From Polaribacter litorisediminis (GTDB lineage Bacteria; Bacteroidota; Bacteroidia; Flavobacteriales; Flavobacteriaceae): a stretch of DNA of 64,000 nt. Position 1 is the first letter of the stretch. Each line of letters starts with the position of its first letter. The position numbers were made by a program, and so were the translations under genes. Under the pieces are notes generated by a model that saw only the letters and a list, made by a program, of their open reading frames with translations, had not been told where the DNA came from and did not search any database. The stretch spans positions 1,971,001 through 2,035,000 of the forward strand of contig NZ_CP082966.1 of assembly GCF_019968605.1 (NCBI RefSeq). The letters run 5' to 3'. Shown here piece by piece: positions 44,105 through 54,178 of this stretch.

Positions 44105-45799
44105 TTGAAACCTATCTTCCTACTGTTATTTCTATCCTTGCACTTTGTATTATTTGCCCAAGAAAAATATCCTGAAAACTATTTTAGAACGCCATTAGAT
44201 ATTCCGATTCTATTATCGGGTTCTTTTGGGGAATTACGCAACAATCATTTTCATTCAGGTGTAGATATAAAAACGCAAGGTAAGGAAGGTCTCAATGTTT
44301 TTGCAACTGCAGACGGCTATGTTTCTAGAATAAAAGTGCAACAATTTGGTTACGGAAAAGCCATTTATATTACACACCCAAATGGGTATACTACTGTATA
44401 TGGTCATTTAAGTAAGTTTAGTGAACCTATTGAAAAATATGTAAAATCCATACAATACAAAAAAGAAAATTATGAAACTGGAAATTTGTATTTTAAAGAC
44501 AAAAAATTCCCAATAAAAAAAGGCGAAATTATTGCGCTTTCTGGAGATACAGGCGGTTCTGGAGCACCACACTTGCATTATGAAATTAGAAATACGGCTT
44601 CAGAAAATATTATCAATCCCTTATTATTTGGATTGGAAGTTAAAGACATCAAATCTCCAACCTTTCAATCTTTAAAAGTGTATTCCTTAAGTGCTGATGC
44701 GAGAGTAAATCAACAAAAAAAGAGTTTTCAAATTCCGATAAAAAACACAGGAGAAGGAACCTATATAGCAGATAGAATTACAGCTAGTGGTGTGATCGGT
44801 TTTGGAGTGAGCGTTTTTGATCGATTTAATGGTGCTCCTAATAAAAACGGAATTTATAGTTTAGAAATGCTTGTAAACGGCAAACGTTTTTATTACCATG
44901 ATGTAGAAACTTTTTCGTTTTCTGAAAGTAAATATCTTAATTTGCACATCGACTATGAGCATTATAAGAAATATAAAAGACGTTATCAAAAAACACATAA
45001 AGTAACGGCAAACAAACTTTCTACCTACAAAAATTTGATTAACAGTGGTAAAATTAACATTAAAAAAGGGTTCAACTACACCATAGAAATTATTGCAAAA
45101 GACTTTGCGGGCAATTTAAGTGCTATAAAAATACCTGTTGCGGGAAAAGAGAGTAATACTATTTTTACCCAACAAGAAGACACCACAAACTATAAAATAG
45201 CGGCAAAAAAATTCAATAAATTCACAAAAGACAACGTTACTATTGCTTTTCCTAAAAACACCTTTTATAAAGATGTGTTTTTAGATTTTAAGGTTGATAA
45301 AAAAATTGCCAAAATACACTCGCCAACCATTCCTTTAAACAAAAGTTTTACCCTAACTTTTAATGTTGCTGAGTATTCTGAAGCAGAAAGAGAACAATTA
45401 TATATTGCAAGTTTAGAATATCCAACATACCCAATATATAAGTATACCAGAAAAAGAGACAGCACTTTTTACACCACCACAAAAACGTTAGGAAACTACA
45501 CCTTGCTATCTGATGATGAAAAACCTACTATCCAGTTGTTGTCATTTAAAGATGAGCAATGGCTTACGAATGCGAAAACTATCAACGTAAAAATTAGTGA
45601 TAAAGATTCTGGAATCAAAGATTACAGAGCCACGATTGATGGTGAATGGATTTTAATGGAATACAATCATAAAAAAGGAATTTTAACGTATAATTTTAAT
45701 GATAAAACATTGGTTGGTAGCAAACATATCTTTAATCTTGTAGTTTCAGACAATGTTGGGAATACGAATACACTTTCTGCAGCGTTCTTTAAGAAATAA
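44105..45799 (+). CDS. M23-family metallopeptidase
   Basis: The 564-residue exported protein starts at TTG with a signal peptide (ending near LFAQ). An LytM/M23 endopeptidase domain follows (about 30-190) with intact zinc ligands: HFHSGVDIKT (His and Asp) and HLHYEIRN (second HxH). The remaining ~370 residues are beta-rich, probably Ig-like modules, with a motif KDSGIKDYRATIDG. It should cut peptide cross-links in peptidoglycan or a surface protein. The TonB-dependent receptor gene begins 14 bp downstream and is likely co-transcribed. Confidence 0.94.
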   Translation: MKPIFLLLFLSLHFVLFAQEKYPENYFRTPLDIPILLSGSFGELRNNHFHSGVDIKTQGKEGLNVFATADGYVSRIKVQQFGYGKAIYITHPNGYTTVYGHLSKFSEPIEKYVKSIQYKKENYETGNLYFKDKKFPIKKGEIIALSGDTGGSGAPHLHYEIRNTASENIINPLLFGLEVKDIKSPTFQSLKVYSLSADARVNQQKKSFQIPIKNTGEGTYIADRITASGVIGFGVSVFDRFNGAPNKNGIYSLEMLVNGKRFYYHDVETFSFSESKYLNLHIDYEHYKKYKRRYQKTHKVTANKLSTYKNLINSGKINIKKGFNYTIEIIAKDFAGNLSAIKIPVAGKESNTIFTQQEDTTNYKIAAKKFNKFTKDNVTIAFPKNTFYKDVFLDFKVDKKIAKIHSPTIPLNKSFTLTFNVAEYSEAEREQLYIASLEYPTYPIYKYTRKRDSTFYTTTKTLGNYTLLSDDEKPTIQLLSFKDEQWLTNAKTINVKISDKDSGIKDYRATIDGEWILMEYNHKKGILTYNFNDKTLVGSKHIFNLVVSDNVGNTNTLSAAFFKK

Positions 45800-45813
45800 A
45801 TAAACTAATTTTT

Positions 45814-48261
45814 GTGAAAAACATCTTTCTATTTCTATTCATGGTTCCTGGTTTTTTAGTTGCTCAAAAAACAACCATTTTAAAAGGTACTGTAAAAAAC
45901 AGTCAAAAAAAGGGCATAGAAAAGGTTTCTATAAAATTTGGCAAAACAGGTACTGTTTCTGACGAAGATGGGAATTATCAATTAAGAATTCCTCTTGACC
46001 AAGAAATTACAATTATGTTTAACCACATTTCTTACCAAAAATTGACTACCAAAATTACAGCCAAAAGTCGAAATGTAATTCGCTTCTCGCCTATTTTAAC
46101 CTTAAAAACAGAAAATTTAGATGAAGTTGTAATTAAAGACAAAAGAAAAGTAGCGGCCGGAATTACAAATATTGATGTTCTAAAAGCTAAAAATATTATT
46201 GGTCCTAATGCGGGTGTAGAAAATGTATTGATGACATTACCCGGCGTAAATAACAATAATGAATTAAGTACGCAGTACAATGTAAGAGGTGGTAATTTTG
46301 ATGAAAACCTTGTCTATGTAAACGGAATTGAAGTATACAGACCATTTTTAGTAAGATCTGGTCAGCAGGAAGGATTGAGCTTTATCAATACAAATATGGT
46401 GCAGAATATTGATTTTTCTGCGGGTGGATTTCAAGCAAAATATGGTGATAAATTATCGTCGGTTTTAGATATCACCTATAAAAAACCTGCGGAAACGGCC
46501 ATCACTATTGATGCTAGTTTGTTGGGCGCAAGTGCTACTTTTGAAGGACTTTTTTTAGATAATAAATTAAGTGCCATTGCCGGAGTTCGATACCGAGATA
46601 ATAGTTTATTTGTAAATAGTAAACAAATTGAAATTAACTTTAGACCCAGGTTTACGGATGTTCAAACCTATTTATCTTATCAATTTTCTGAAAAATTCGA
46701 ATTAAATTTTTTAGGGAATTTCTCTTTAAACAACTACAATTATAAACCGATCTCTAGAAGAACTCGTTTCGGAACGGTCGTAAACCCTATTGAGTTGATT
46801 GTTTTTTATGAAGGTCAAGAACAAAATAATTATTTAACACTTTTCGGCGCGTTATCTGGTGATTATAAAATAAACGACAATTTTAAAATTACCACAACAG
46901 CATCTAGATATAATACGCAAGAAGAAGAGTATTTTGATATCTCTGCTCAATATAATTTAGGGGAAGTAGATGCCAATATTGGTTCTGAAAATTTTGGTGA
47001 GGTTGAATTTTCTCAAGGAATTGGCTCTCAATTAAATCACGCTCGTAATGATTTAGATGCTTTAATTACCAATGTTCAAATTCGAGGAACCCTTAAAAAA
47101 GAAAATATACAATGGAATTTCGGTGCAAAATATCAAAAAGAAGATATTATAGACAGAATTAGAGAATGGGAAATTATTGACTCTTTAGGTTTTGCGATAA
47201 GACCTCCTTTTCATTCATCCAACAATCAGCCTTACGAACCCTTTGAAGGTGAAATTGCACCCTATCAAAATATAAGAAAAGATAATCATGTTGCTATTCA
47301 TAGATTCTCTGGTTTTGTACAGTTTAATCAACGTTCTTTTTGGAACGATCATCAAATATGGTATAATTTAGGTGTTAGAGCCCATCGTTGGTCTGTAACA
47401 GGGAATGGTGTTGCCTCTAATAATCAGTTTATACTTAGTCCTAGAGGTCAGTTTGCCATAAAACCAGATTGGCAAAAAGACATGTTATTTCGGGTTTCTG
47501 GCGGATGGTATTCGCAACCCCCATCATACAGAGAATTACGAGATTTTGATGGAAATATAAATGTAGATGTAAAAGCTCAAAAATCAATTCACTTTGTAAC
47601 TGGCATGGACTATAGTTTTGAAATGTGGAACCGTCCTTTTAAGTTAACTACAGAAATTTATTACAAAGATTTAACAGATGTAAATGCTTACACAATTGAT
47701 AATGTTAGAATTCGTTACAGAGCAGACAACGCTGCAACTGCCTTTGCCACAGGTCTTGATGTACGCCTTAATGGAGAATTTGTTCCCGGAAGCGAAAGCT
47801 GGGTTAGTTTTGGATATTTAAAAACTGAAGAAAACATTAATAACAGAGGATCTATTGCAAGGCCTTCTGATCAAAGAATTAAGTTCGGAATTTTATTTCA
47901 AGATTACGTTCCTAATCTACCAGATTTAAAAGCCTATTTAAATTTAGTCTATAATTCGGGCGTTCCTGGCGGAGCACCTTCTTATTCTGATCCTTATAAT
48001 TTTCAACAGCGATTGCGAGATTATAGACGTGCAGATTTAGGGGTTTCTTATATTTTTGCGGATGCTAATAAACGTTATACAACGGGCTGGTTGTCTAAAT
48101 TTAAAGAATTGTCCGCAGGTTTAGAATTGTTTAATATGTTTGATATTCAGAATGCAATTACAAATACCTGGGTACGAGATGTATACTCTAAAACACAATT
48201 TGGGATACCCAATTTTATGACGGGTAGAGTTTTAAACTTTAAAGTGGCTATGAAGTTTTAA
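45814..48261 (+). CDS. TonB-dependent outer-membrane receptor
   Basis: The 815-residue receptor starts at GTG with a signal peptide (ending VAQ), followed by a carboxypeptidase-like regulatory domain (about 20-95, ending HISYQKL), a plug domain (about 115-215; LMTLPGVNNNNE, YNVRGGNFDENLVYVNG) and a 22-strand barrel ending in the aromatic MKF-type terminus (FKVAMKF). No SusD partner follows, so it is not a classic polysaccharide-utilisation pair; small-molecule or metal-complex uptake is more likely. It shares a transcript with the upstream M23 peptidase. Confidence 0.95.
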   Translation: MKNIFLFLFMVPGFLVAQKTTILKGTVKNSQKKGIEKVSIKFGKTGTVSDEDGNYQLRIPLDQEITIMFNHISYQKLTTKITAKSRNVIRFSPILTLKTENLDEVVIKDKRKVAAGITNIDVLKAKNIIGPNAGVENVLMTLPGVNNNNELSTQYNVRGGNFDENLVYVNGIEVYRPFLVRSGQQEGLSFINTNMVQNIDFSAGGFQAKYGDKLSSVLDITYKKPAETAITIDASLLGASATFEGLFLDNKLSAIAGVRYRDNSLFVNSKQIEINFRPRFTDVQTYLSYQFSEKFELNFLGNFSLNNYNYKPISRRTRFGTVVNPIELIVFYEGQEQNNYLTLFGALSGDYKINDNFKITTTASRYNTQEEEYFDISAQYNLGEVDANIGSENFGEVEFSQGIGSQLNHARNDLDALITNVQIRGTLKKENIQWNFGAKYQKEDIIDRIREWEIIDSLGFAIRPPFHSSNNQPYEPFEGEIAPYQNIRKDNHVAIHRFSGFVQFNQRSFWNDHQIWYNLGVRAHRWSVTGNGVASNNQFILSPRGQFAIKPDWQKDMLFRVSGGWYSQPPSYRELRDFDGNINVDVKAQKSIHFVTGMDYSFEMWNRPFKLTTEIYYKDLTDVNAYTIDNVRIRYRADNAATAFATGLDVRLNGEFVPGSESWVSFGYLKTEENINNRGSIARPSDQRIKFGILFQDYVPNLPDLKAYLNLVYNSGVPGGAPSYSDPYNFQQRLRDYRRADLGVSYIFADANKRYTTGWLSKFKELSAGLELFNMFDIQNAITNTWVRDVYSKTQFGIPNFMTGRVLNFKVAMKF

Positions 48262-48374
48262 AATTAAGAACTCATATTTTTTGATGTAAAAAATTTATAA
48301 CCAAGCCCAAATATTCATGATTTTTATGAATAATAAAGACCAACTCGTATTCTCAAAAAAAGCGTTGAAACCTG

Positions 48375-49406
48375 TTACAACACTTTGTGATCTTCTAGTT
48401 GCGCACCAAATTCCTTTTTATAAATACGAACTACAATCAGAAATAAACTGATTAAAAGCGGCCCAAAAATTAAGCCAATAAAACCAAATAATGGCACACC
48501 AACAATGACACCTATTAAGGTAATTAAAGGATGCACATTGTCTAATTTTTTTAAAATAAAAAGTCTAATGACATTGTCTGTAAAACCAACGACAAGAAAG
48601 CCGTAGATTAAAATTCCCCAAGCAGCAAATTCTTTTCCTGCAGACATCGTTAAAATAAAAACAGGCAAAATACCAACTAAAGTTCCTACAAAAGGAATCA
48701 TAGAACCTATGGTTACAACGATAAACCAAAAAAACGGGTCTTTAATACCGAAGATTAAAAATCCTATCAAAGCAATAATTCCTTGAGAAATTGCTACTAA
48801 AGGAATTCCTATGGCATTAGAACGAACCATGGCTTGTGCTTCATTACCGATAATTTTTAAGTTTGTTTTGCTAATAGGAATGTATTCGTATAATGAATTT
48901 CGAAGTTCAGAACGATTTGTAAACATATAATACAACATAAAATACATTAAGCCAATCGCTATCGTCATATTAAATGTACCGCCTGCGAAGTTTTCAAGAT
49001 TATGGGCAATATAAGATGAAATTTCTGAAACGTTAATTTCTGATGATAAATCATACCCAAATTTACTTTCAAAATAGCTCACTTGACTTTTAATAACTTT
49101 TGCAAATTGTTCTGAATTCTCTACAGCTTTTCCAATTTTATCGCCTAACATTAAAACAATAACGGAAACTGGCAGTAAAATACATACAAAAGATAAAACC
49201 ATTAAAAAAGCTGCCGCTAAATCTGGTTTCCATTTCTTATTAACCAAATAAACCATCCATTTTCTTAATAATACATAAATAGTAATTGCACCTAAAACCC
49301 CAGAAAAATATGGAATTATTTCTTTAAAAATTAAAGTAGCAAATAAAACGATCAGCAATAAAACAAAAATTTGTCTTATTATTTTTGGTGGAATAAAATT
49401 TTTCAT
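48375..49406 (-). CDS. AI-2E (PerM)-family membrane protein
   Basis: The 343-residue protein has about eight membrane helices and the family layout: two N-terminal helix pairs, a periplasmic segment (about 85-145), then IPFVGTLVGILPVFI and HPLITLIGVIVGVPLFGFIGLIFGP near the C-terminus. Members were named for autoinducer-2 export but many act as ion/H+ antiporters; which applies here is not decided by sequence. Transcribed alone. Confidence 0.92.
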   Translation of the reverse strand: MKNFIPPKIIRQIFVLLLIVLFATLIFKEIIPYFSGVLGAITIYVLLRKWMVYLVNKKWKPDLAAAFLMVLSFVCILLPVSVIVLMLGDKIGKAVENSEQFAKVIKSQVSYFESKFGYDLSSEINVSEISSYIAHNLENFAGGTFNMTIAIGLMYFMLYYMFTNRSELRNSLYEYIPISKTNLKIIGNEAQAMVRSNAIGIPLVAISQGIIALIGFLIFGIKDPFFWFIVVTIGSMIPFVGTLVGILPVFILTMSAGKEFAAWGILIYGFLVVGFTDNVIRLFILKKLDNVHPLITLIGVIVGVPLFGFIGLIFGPLLISLFLIVVRIYKKEFGAQLEDHKVL

Positions 49407-49528
49407 CTGTTTAAACTTTATTGCAATTTAGAGAATATCTCTTTCAAAGTTTATATCTATCCATATTATTATTTATAAATGATTTTGATTAGTGCCTTTA
49501 CAATGATATTTTGATGCCGTTCAGAGCG

Positions 49529-49897
49529 CTAAAATTCTTCTCTATGCACTAAATCCATCGAAAAAGCGGGTAAGCAAATAGCAATATAATGGCAGGCTAT
49601 ATCAAAAGGATTTGAATATTGAACGCGTGTATTTTTTTCTATTTTGATAGATTGTCCGGCTTCTAAAACAATAACTTCATTGTCAATAATAAATTGTTTT
49701 TTACCGCTGATGATATACGTGTATTCATCAAATTCTGGTGTCTGAAAAGGTTCTTTCCAGCCCGAAGGTGCTACCATATGTGCAATACTTATCTGAGAAT
49801 TTTTATCTGTTGCGTTGCCGAAATGTTCTTCAATTAATTTGCCATCTGTTGTTGGAACAACAAATGGACTTTTTTGAATGATATATTTTTTTTTCAT
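49529..49897 (-). CDS. Cupin-domain protein
   Basis: The 122-residue protein from the ATG at 49897 has one cupin barrel: FQTPEFDEYTYIISGKKQFII, then VIVLEAGQSIKI. The first cupin motif lacks the usual His-x-His (it reads TPEFDEYTYI, keeping the Glu), so metal binding may be altered. An upstream in-frame start at 49984 would add 29 residues of poor quality. Function unknown. Single gene. Confidence 0.85.
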   Translation of the reverse strand: MKKKYIIQKSPFVVPTTDGKLIEEHFGNATDKNSQISIAHMVAPSGWKEPFQTPEFDEYTYIISGKKQFIIDNEVIVLEAGQSIKIEKNTRVQYSNPFDIACHYIAICLPAFSMDLVHREEF

Positions 49898-50072
49898 ATT
49901 GATTGGTTTTGCACAAGCGATTGCAGCGGCATCCTTTTTATGCCAAAAGAGATACTTTTTATTTATCCTAACACAACAACCCACTTAAATTTATGTAATT
50001 AAAAAATAGAACTTAAAAAGATATAGCGGAAAGCGCGGTTTTGTCTTTTCAATAATATGGACAAAATTTGCC

Positions 50073-50630
50073 CTAATCAAACCAAATTGTAAAAGATTTA
50101 ATTTTTGCCAAATCAGGAATTTGCTCTAAAGACACTTTTTGTGTACTAAAATCTCGTAAACCTAATTCCTCTTTATCTATGGCTATTGTTGCATTTAGTT
50201 CATCTAAAAATAAAGTAACAGATTGCAGCGTAGACTCGGGTCTTAATCTATTATTCGCATGTATTTCAGAAAAACTAGAATTAAGATTCGTGCCTGCTTC
50301 TGTTTTAAAACGTGAATCATGAATTTCTATGCTTTTAATAGTTGATGTGGAATCTAATTGCTCTTTTGGCACAATGGTTAGTAAAAGCTTTCCTCCTTTT
50401 TCAAAAATTAAAAACTTATCGTCATCTTGAAAATAGTTATCTCCCAAAGCACCTTCACTTAAGTAGGTAACAATAGAATCGTTTTCGAAAATACGATCTA
50501 ATTCTTTAATGGTAGTAGCCGATGTAATGAAACCAACCTTCCCTTTTTCTATTTTAAATTTATCATTATTCGAACAACTTGTTATTAAAAATACCGCAAC
50601 GATGAGCGTTAGAACACTTCTTTTTATCAT
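50073..50630 (-). CDS. Lipoprotein of unknown function
   Basis: The 185-residue protein starts with a lipoprotein signal peptide (VAVFLITSCSNN, lipid attachment at Cys19), so it is anchored to a membrane. The mature part contains SEGALGDNYF and EKGGKLLLTI and is mixed alpha/beta without a family I recognise. It lies 45 bp downstream of the HerA-like ATPase gene on the same strand and may be in its operon. Confidence 0.8.
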   Translation of the reverse strand: MIKRSVLTLIVAVFLITSCSNNDKFKIEKGKVGFITSATTIKELDRIFENDSIVTYLSEGALGDNYFQDDDKFLIFEKGGKLLLTIVPKEQLDSTSTIKSIEIHDSRFKTEAGTNLNSSFSEIHANNRLRPESTLQSVTLFLDELNATIAIDKEELGLRDFSTQKVSLEQIPDLAKIKSFTIWFD

Positions 50631-50675
50631 TATTTTTGTTTTTATAAACTATAAAACGTCTGTTTTTTACTTTTG

Positions 50676-52229
50676 TTATTTAATTACCTTTTTTAATATT
50701 CCGAAAACTGCTCTTATAAAGGTTGCACTCGTTAGTACTTTTACTAAAGGATTCATTCTAGCACTGGCACTAGAAGAAGTTTTGGTTGCTGTTCTCTTAG
50801 CTTTTTCTCTTTCTAATTTTTCTTTTTCCTTCTTTTCTATAGCTTCTTTTATGGCTTTCTCTTCGGCTAAATTAATTTTTTCAATTTTACTATTTAGCAT
50901 TTCATAGGCACTTTCTCTATCTAATTCTTGATTATATTTATGGATTAATCTAGAATTCTGAATCACACTATTTAATTCTACATTTGTTAAAATGTCCATT
51001 CTACTCATCGGCGCACGCAACATGGTTCTTGCCAGAGGCGTTGGAATTCCTTTTTCGTTTAAAACGGATACAAAAGCCTCTCCAATTCCTAATTGCGTTA
51101 ACACTTCTTTGGTGTCGTAATATGCTGAACTCGGGTAATTTTCGGCTGCCAATTTAATTGCTTTTCTATCTTTTGCCGTAAAAGCTCTTAGTGCGTGTTG
51201 TACTTTTAAACCTAATTGTGCTAAAATATCTTCTGGCACATCTTTAGGGTTCTGCGTTACAAAATACAACCCAATTCCTTTAGATCTTATTAATTTTACA
51301 ATGCTCTCAATTTGATTTAACAAGGCTTTAGAAGCTTCTTCAAAAACCAAATGCGCTTCATCTATAAAAATTACCAGTTCTGGGCTGCCAGCATCTCCTT
51401 GCTCTGGAAATGTTTCATAAACCTCTGCCAACAATTGCAACATAAATGTTGAAAATAATTTGGGTTTATCTTGAATATCAGTGAGTCTTAAAACAGAAAT
51501 AATACCTCTTCCATGTTCATCAATTCTGGTTAAATCTTCTACTTCAAAAGATTTTTCTCCAAAAAACAAATCGCCTCCTTGTTGTTCTATTTCAATAATT
51601 TTACGCAAAATTGCACCCGTTGAAGCTGTTGAAATTCGGCCATATTCATTTTGAATTTCTTCTTTGCCTTCTTGCGTAATATATTGTAACATCTTTTTAA
51701 AATCTTTGATGTCTAACAACGGAAATTTATGATCATCACAATATTTAAAGATAATCGCTAAAATACCAGCTTGTGTTTCTGTTAAGTCTAAAATTCTAGA
51801 TAACAAAACTGGTCCGAATTCTGAAACTGTGGCACGCATTTTTGTACCTGCTTGTTCAGAGATGGATAAAACTTCGATCGGAAAACTTTTTGCTTCAAAC
51901 GGAAAACCAATTTTGGCATGTCGTTCATCAATCTTTGAATGCCCTGAACTGGCTTTTGCCAACCCAGATAAATCTCCTTTGATATCCATTAACAAAACAG
52001 GAATCCCTTTTTCCGATAAATTTTCAGCTAAAACTTGTAGGGTTTTTGTTTTTCCAGTTCCGGTAGCACCGGAAATTAAACCATGCCTGTTAAGGGTTTT
52101 TAGTGGAATTTTTATGATAGCATCTGTAATAGTTTCCTCTCCTAACATTGCTGCACCTAGCTCTATATAATCACCTTTGGTTTTGTAACCATTGTTTATA
52201 TAATCAAAGAACTCTTCACGTTCGCCCAT
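50676..52229 (-). CDS. HerA-like/DUF853 ATPase
   Basis: The 517-residue P-loop ATPase has Walker A GATGTGKTKTLQ, followed by VLLMDIKGDLSGLAKAS, and Walker B LVIFIDEAHLVFEEAS, matching the DUF853 group of HerA/FtsK-type proteins. The C-terminal ~60 residues are a charged helix (many Lys/Glu/Arg). HerA proteins act with nucleases on DNA; no NurA-like nuclease gene is adjacent, so the role is open. It borders the accessory island on the downstream (right) side. Confidence 0.92.
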   Translation of the reverse strand: MGEREEFFDYINNGYKTKGDYIELGAAMLGEETITDAIIKIPLKTLNRHGLISGATGTGKTKTLQVLAENLSEKGIPVLLMDIKGDLSGLAKASSGHSKIDERHAKIGFPFEAKSFPIEVLSISEQAGTKMRATVSEFGPVLLSRILDLTETQAGILAIIFKYCDDHKFPLLDIKDFKKMLQYITQEGKEEIQNEYGRISTASTGAILRKIIEIEQQGGDLFFGEKSFEVEDLTRIDEHGRGIISVLRLTDIQDKPKLFSTFMLQLLAEVYETFPEQGDAGSPELVIFIDEAHLVFEEASKALLNQIESIVKLIRSKGIGLYFVTQNPKDVPEDILAQLGLKVQHALRAFTAKDRKAIKLAAENYPSSAYYDTKEVLTQLGIGEAFVSVLNEKGIPTPLARTMLRAPMSRMDILTNVELNSVIQNSRLIHKYNQELDRESAYEMLNSKIEKINLAEEKAIKEAIEKKEKEKLEREKAKRTATKTSSSASARMNPLVKVLTSATFIRAVFGILKKVIK

Positions 52230-52306
52230 TTTTTAACTAAATTTCGATAAAAATAATCAAAGTTTAATTGTTAGGAAATTTTTTGTGAGTTTTGTTAAAA
52301 AATGTT

Positions 52307-52705
52307 TTAGTTAATCCAATTTTTAAAATCTTTTACACGTTCTCTACTTACAATAATTTCTTGTTCGTTGTAAGAGTTTAAAATTAATTTTAAACGATAA
52401 TTAGCATAGGCAACAATATCTTTTATCGCATTTATATGAACAATAAAAGTTCGGTTTACTCTAAAAAAATAGTTTGGATTTAAATCATTTTCTAAGCTTG
52501 GACTTCCTAGTAATTTTGTGACTAATTTTCTTAGGCCGCTTTGTTAAAGAATGATTAATAATATAATTGCTGTCAGAAGTTTTTAGAAACGTTGCGTTTT
52601 CAAAACTATAAAAGCAATGAATGTCATCTACCCTTATAATTTTTATTTTCTTTCCTATTCTAACTGTAAAAGATTCTTTATAAATTTCAAGAGTATAAGT
52701 AGACA
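52307..52705 (-). pseudogene. LytTR response regulator fragment, frameshifted
   Basis: The frames translate to the DNA-binding (LytTR) part only: FTVRIGKKIKIIRVDDIHCFY, then after a frame change near 52500-52545, FFRVNRTFIVHINAIKDI through VKDFKNWIN and a stop. The receiver domain is missing. The last ~175 bp (52316-52480) are nearly identical to 61028-61195 in the intact regulator gene (about six differences by eye), while the upstream half has diverged much more. The 5' side ends in the 127-bp repeat. A small frame covering 52485-52775 is made of repeat plus this remnant and is not a real gene. Confidence 0.85.
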
Positions 52706-52710
52706 CTCCA

Positions 52711-52837
52711 CTCCTTTTAAACTCCAAACCGAAACGGTCGTTTCCGCTTATCCTTAGCAATGGATCAGTCAACAAGGCATGTAGCGTTGGCCTATCGGCA
52801 GGCCATATGCTTAGTTATTGTGCTTTCGTTATTTATT
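52711..52837. repeat. 127-bp intergenic repeat, copy 1
   Basis: Matches 54179-54305 with three differences in 127 bases. On the minus strand it begins within the last codons of a DUF6090 gene, with GAAAGCACAATAACTAAGC, and holds a small palindromic core (GGCCTGCCGATAGGCC). Confidence 0.92.
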
Positions 52838-53557
52838 TCTTTGCAACAATTCGGCTTCAATTTTTCTCTGTACCTCCTCATTTTCTTTTATTCCTCGTTC
52901 ATAATTAGTATTTATCCAATAATAAAATCCCAAAGCTTGTTTAAGAGCTTCGTGGAAATAAGTATCATCTTGTGCTTCTTTTAAGTTTACTGGCTCTGAC
53001 TTTGACTGCCCAAATGATGTCCTAACATACTTAAATACTTCACTCATATGCAAAGTTTTCACAGGCTCATAATCTGCTCTTAAGTCTTCGGTTATGTAGA
53101 AATACTTAAAATCATACAATTCCGAAATGGCAATTCTAAGTGAGTCATTCTTAATAATATCTATTCCTTTAGATTTTAAGTTTTCATAGGCAACAGTTAT
53201 AGGTTCAAATGTACCTCTTCCGATTAATTTATTGTAAGACATTCTTAATGAATCAGTTAGAGGTGCTCTTTGTTCTAAATGAATTAATACTTCTCTATTG
53301 AGTTTAAATTTGTTTTGATTGAACTTAATTTTCGAGTTAAGATTTATGACGTCCTTTTTAAGATTGACTAGAATTTCGATTAGTATATTCGATTCAAGTT
53401 TTCGTTCTATTCTGTCATTATTCCAATTATTGATTTGTAGGGCTAATAAAATACCAATCATTACTAGAACAATTTCTCCAATCGCATAAATTAAATACTT
53501 ACTGAATTTATTTTCAGAGAGTAAATTCTGTCTAATTTTTCTAAAGAATTTTATCAT
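52829..53557 (-). CDS. DUF6090-type membrane protein
   Basis: The 242-residue protein has the N-terminal module shared by three genes in this window: basic amphipathic start (MIKFFRKIRQNLLSENKFSK), membrane helix with AIGEIVLVMIGILLAL and then INNWNNDR. The rest (about 50-242) is a mostly helical, charged extracytoplasmic region with LKKDVINLNSKIKF. I recognise the pattern as the uncharacterised DUF6090 group, abundant in Flavobacteriaceae; the name is from memory. Its last codons lie inside the 127-bp repeat. Function unknown. Confidence 0.8.
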   Translation of the reverse strand: MIKFFRKIRQNLLSENKFSKYLIYAIGEIVLVMIGILLALQINNWNNDRIERKLESNILIEILVNLKKDVINLNSKIKFNQNKFKLNREVLIHLEQRAPLTDSLRMSYNKLIGRGTFEPITVAYENLKSKGIDIIKNDSLRIAISELYDFKYFYITEDLRADYEPVKTLHMSEVFKYVRTSFGQSKSEPVNLKEAQDDTYFHEALKQALGFYYWINTNYERGIKENEEVQRKIEAELLQRNK

Positions 53558-53584
53558 TAGTTATCGGTTTGTCATAATGAAGCA

Positions 53585-53740
53585 CAACAATTGCATATGC
53601 TCATTATTGATATATCACATACATGTTATACATTTGAAAAGTACTCTTTTCCAACAGAATATCCAAATTGCTTTTTATGTTTCTTCTATTTATGTGAATG
53701 GTTTTGGTATCGATTTCTGTTGTTCTTTGTAGAGCTATAT
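53585..53740. repeat. Diverged ~150-bp intergenic repeat, copy 1
   Basis: Shares order and many words with 60790-60935: TTGCATATGCTCATT against TTGTACATGCGCATT, then ATATATCACATACATGTT against ATATCGCATATATGTT, CTTTTC, TTCTATTTATGTGAATG against TTTATTTTATTCATATG and finally ATTTCTGTTGTT with GAGC. It sits just before a DUF6090 start codon. Confidence 0.6.
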
Positions 53741-54178
53741 CCTTAATACTTTATAAATATCTCAAATTTATGTTGTTTCCACACAATGGGATCCAAAAGT
53801 ATGGCAAAGAAATTATAAAACGTAAAATTCTCAGATATGGCTTTAAAAAATATTTCCAAAAAAGGGCTTAGAACACTTTTGCCTTAAAAGAAAGATACTA
53901 GCTTGAAAAACTCTTTTAAGAGTTTGAAGTAGCAGCAATCGTTTAAAAAGTTATTTTCTGAGTTGAGAATCTTCTAATCATTATTCGTTCATTAATTTTG
54001 AGTCCGACTTAAAAATTAAACTAAACTAAAAAAAATTGCATATGTGGGATACTACTTGCCCAAACTCAAAAAACGAGCCCTAAAATGCCATCCAAAAAGA
54101 CTGAACATTTAAAAAACGTATCATAAATAGCTCGAATACAATAGAAATATTGAGAACCATCTCCTTTCCCCAGTCACA
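53741..54178. other. Non-coding spacer within the island
   Basis: No gene and no further repeat recognised between the two repeat copies. AT-rich with scattered stops in all frames. Confidence 0.45.

Noticed and set aside
48312..48335. Hairpin ATTCAT/ATGAAT between the TonB receptor and the AI-2E-family gene
   Set aside because: Only six base pairs in AT-rich DNA with no clear T tract; not enough to call a terminator.
50509..50907. 132-residue plus-strand frame opposite the HerA-like and lipoprotein genes
   Set aside because: It overlaps two well-supported minus-strand genes and has the composition of an antisense shadow.
52485..52775. Open frame that could be read as a 96-residue protein
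   Set aside because: The first part is encoded by the 127-bp repeat and the rest is a frameshifted LytTR remnant; it ends where the regulator frame continues in another phase.
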